A stretch of 64,000 bases of DNA from Oxalobacteraceae bacterium (GTDB lineage Bacteria; Pseudomonadota; Gammaproteobacteria; Burkholderiales; Burkholderiaceae_D), in assembly GCA_013284265.1 (NCBI GenBank), contig JABTBR010000024.1:1-64000 (forward strand), given 5' to 3'. Numbering within the stretch: position 1 is the first letter of the stretch; every line of letters starts with the position of its first letter. Shown in pieces: positions 62,142-64,000 of this stretch. A program made the position numbers and the translations under genes. The notes under the pieces were generated by a model. That model saw only the letters and a list, made by a program, of their open reading frames with translations. It was not told where the DNA came from and ran no database searches.

Positions 62142-64000
62142 TTAGCTGCGCGCCTCGATCTGCTCCCATTTTTCCAGCGCGGCCAGCAGCTCGCCTTCGA
62201 TCGCCTCGACCCGGGCGCTGACGCGCTTGGCTTCGGCTGCGTTCTTCTTGTAGAAGTCCGGATCGCTCAATTGCAGGTTCAGGGCGCTTTGCTCATCCTC
62301 GAGCGCGGCGATCAGCTTGGGCAGCTCGTCGAGCTCGCGCTGTTCCTTGAAGCTGAGCTTCTTGGCCTTGGCGGCGGGCGCGGCGACGGCTTCGGCCTTG
62401 ACGGCCGGCTTGGGCGCGGCCACGACCGGCGCCACGGTTTTCACGCGCTCCCAGTCGGTATAGCCGCCGACGAATTCGCGCCACTGCCCTTCCCCCTCGG
62501 CCACGATGACCTGGGTCACCACATTGTCGAGGAAGGTACGGTCGTGGCTGACCAGGAAGACGGTGCCGGTATAGTCTTCCAGCAATTCTTCCAGCAATTC
62601 CAGGGTGTCGATATCCAGATCGTTGGTCGGCTCATCGAGCACCAGCACATTGGCCGGCTTGGCGAACAGGCGCGCCAGCAGCAGGCGGTTGCGTTCGCCG
62701 CCGGACAGGGATTTGACGGGCGAACGGGCCCGTTCCGGCGCGAACAGGAAGTCGTTCAGATAGGTCATCACGTGACGGCGCTGGCCATTGATCTCGACCC
62801 AGTCGCTGCCCGGGGCGATGGTTTCCATCAGATTGGCTTCCTCATTGAGCTGGCTGCGCATCTGGTCGAAATACGCGACCTGCAATTTGGTGCCCAGGCG
62901 GATGGTGCCGGTATCGGACTGCTCTTCGCCCAGGATCATTTTCAGCAGCGTGGTCTTGCCGGCGCCGTTGGCGCCGATCAGGCCGACCTTGTCGCCGCGC
63001 AAGATGGTGCCGGTGAAGCCGGCCACGATGACCTTCTCGCCATAGGTCTTGGAGATATTGTCCATATCGGCCACGATCTTGCCCGAGCGCTCGCCGGCCG
63101 ACACGTCCAGCTTGACCTGCCCCTGCTGTTCGCGGCGCGCATTGCGCGTCAGGCGCAGTGCCTCGAGGCGGCGTACCCGGCCTTCATCGCGCACCCGACG
63201 CGCCTTGACGCCCTTGCGTATCCACACTTCTTCCTGGGCCAGGAATTTGTCGAACTTGGCGTTTTCCACTTCCTCGATTTCCAGCTGCTCGGCCTTGCGG
63301 GTCTGGTAAGCCGAGAAATTGCCCGGATAGGACAGCAGGCGGCCGCGGTCGAGTTCGATGATGCGGGTGGCCACGTTGTCGAGGAAGCTACGATCGTGGG
63401 TAATGAACAGCACGCTGCCCTTGAAATCGCGCAGCAAGCCTTCGAGCCACATGATGGAGGTGAAGTCCAGATGGTTGGTCGGTTCATCGAGCAGCAACAC
63501 GTCCGGCGCCGACACCAGCGCGCGCGCCAGCGCCACGCGCTTCTGCATCCCGCCCGACAGGGTGTTCATCAGCATGTCGCCGCTCAGGTTCAGTCGGCCC
63601 AGCACGGTTTCCACCTTGTTTGGCAGGCTCCAGGCATCGGCCGCATCCAGCTTGACCTGGACATCGTGCATGCGGTCCATCAGGGCTTCGTCGTCGCCCT
63701 GGCCGAACTGGCCGGTCAGCGCCTCGTACTCCGTCAGCAGGTCCTGCAGGTCGCCCATGCCGGAGGCGACCGCGTTGTACACGCTCATCAGGGGATCGAA
63801 CACCGGCTCCTGCTCGACATAGGCGATTTTAATGCCCTGCTGCATGACCAGCAAGCCGTCGTCGAGCTTGAAGCGGCCCGAGATGATTTTCAGCAAGGAA
63901 GACTTGCCGGTGCCGTTGCGGCCGATCAGGCCGACCCGTTCGCCCGTCTCCAGGGAAAATTCCGCGTGATCGAGGAGCGCGACGTGACCGAACGCCAGTT
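62142..64000 (-). CDS. uup: ABC-F family ATPase Uup (5' end beyond the window)
   Basis: At least 619 residues visible; the start lies past 64000. First ABC domain: Walker A GLIGRNGTGKSS near 63910, signature LSGGMQKRVALARAL, Walker B LLLDEPTNHLD. Linker, then second domain: GLIGANGAGKTT, LSGGERNRLLLARLF, VLVLDEPTNDLD. A C-terminal coiled coil (ELDELPKLIAALEDEQSALNLQL) identifies Uup rather than EttA or YheS. Soluble, ribosome- and DNA-associated in E. coli (transposon excision, stalled ribosomes). Not part of the eps locus. Confidence 0.93.
   Translation of the reverse strand, partial: LAFGHVALLDHAEFSLETGERVGLIGRNGTGKSSLLKIISGRFKLDDGLLVMQQGIKIAYVEQEPVFDPLMSVYNAVASGMGDLQDLLTEYEALTGQFGQGDDEALMDRMHDVQVKLDAADAWSLPNKVETVLGRLNLSGDMLMNTLSGGMQKRVALARALVSAPDVLLLDEPTNHLDFTSIMWLEGLLRDFKGSVLFITHDRSFLDNVATRIIELDRGRLLSYPGNFSAYQTRKAEQLEIEEVENAKFDKFLAQEEVWIRKGVKARRVRDEGRVRRLEALRLTRNARREQQGQVKLDVSAGERSGKIVADMDNISKTYGEKVIVAGFTGTILRGDKVGLIGANGAGKTTLLKMILGEEQSDTGTIRLGTKLQVAYFDQMRSQLNEEANLMETIAPGSDWVEINGQRRHVMTYLNDFLFAPERARSPVKSLSGGERNRLLLARLFAKPANVLVLDEPTNDLDIDTLELLEELLEDYTGTVFLVSHDRTFLDNVVTQVIVAEGEGQWREFVGGYTDWERVKTVAPVVAAPKPAVKAEAVAAPAAKAKKLSFKEQRELDELPKLIAALEDEQSALNLQLSDPDFYKKNAAEAKRVSARVEAIEGELLAALEKWEQIEARS

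Noticed and set aside
1..64000. tRNA, rRNA, CRISPR, IS element or prophage genes
   Set aside because: No cloverleaf-like segment, no regularly spaced repeats and no transposase, integrase or phage gene was seen on either strand.

Overview
The window looks like the chromosome of a betaproteobacterium of the family Oxalobacteraceae (Massilia / Duganella / Janthinobacterium group). I infer this from the high GC content, the clpS-clpA, icd, rpsT and murJ protein types, the exosortase-B (XrtB) exopolysaccharide locus with eight PEP-CTERM proteins, and a dispersed intergenic repeat (core GGCAAAGAGCCGGGGTC) of a kind I associate with these genera. No tRNA, rRNA, CRISPR array, insertion sequence or prophage was seen.

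Layout. 1-11.6 kb is mostly housekeeping: clpA and clpS, a cold-shock gene, a secreted putative glycosidase, icd, an RluE-type pseudouridine synthase, an HD-GYP-like protein, a tiny Ser/Ala-repeat secreted protein behind an FNR-like box, rpsT and murJ. 11.9-13.0 kb holds two tandem-duplicated PEP-CTERM genes. 13.25-22.74 kb is one minus-strand, overlapping operon for a hybrid type II secretion/MSHA-like machine (GspG, F, E, then PilM/N/O/P-like proteins, GspD and three more pseudopilins). 23.2-27.2 kb, divergent from it, has a PEP-CTERM protein and a large S8 protease. 27.5-37.9 kb has an EpsA-type LuxR regulator, an ExeM/NucH nuclease with a coupled PEP-CTERM gene, four more PEP-CTERM genes, an acyltransferase and a TIGR03790-type protein.

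38.0-43.1 kb is a sugar-nucleotide operon (rfbB-rfbA-rfbC-nucleotidyltransferase-manC, each joined by 4-bp overlaps). 43.65 kb is a lone plus-strand GH5-like glycosidase. 44.9-61.2 kb is the eps assembly locus read on the minus strand: EpsL, EpsB, then EpsD, EpsE, EpsF, EpsG, XrtB, EpsI, a Wzx flippase, an F420-hydrogenase-beta-like protein, a pyruvyl transferase, a Wzy-like polymerase and two glycosyltransferases. It is followed upstream by a CAAX-protease-like gene of the exosortase system and by the ABC-F gene uup, which is cut by the window end.

Inferred logic: the rfb/manC operon makes activated sugars. EpsB starts lipid-linked repeat units, the glycosyltransferases and pyruvyl transferase build them, Wzx/Wzy flip and polymerise them, and EpsE/F/G/L export the polymer. 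XrtB processes PEP-CTERM proteins that carry a C-terminal sorting tail, presumably anchoring them in or with the polysaccharide. The hybrid secretion system is the obvious candidate exporter for the neighbouring protease and nuclease. The least expected signals are in leaders: hairpins 18-23 nt before most FxDxF-type PEP-CTERM genes, a terminator-like hairpin before exeM, and a ribosome-binding-site-masking hairpin read by a 26-codon leader ORF before the CAAX-protease gene.
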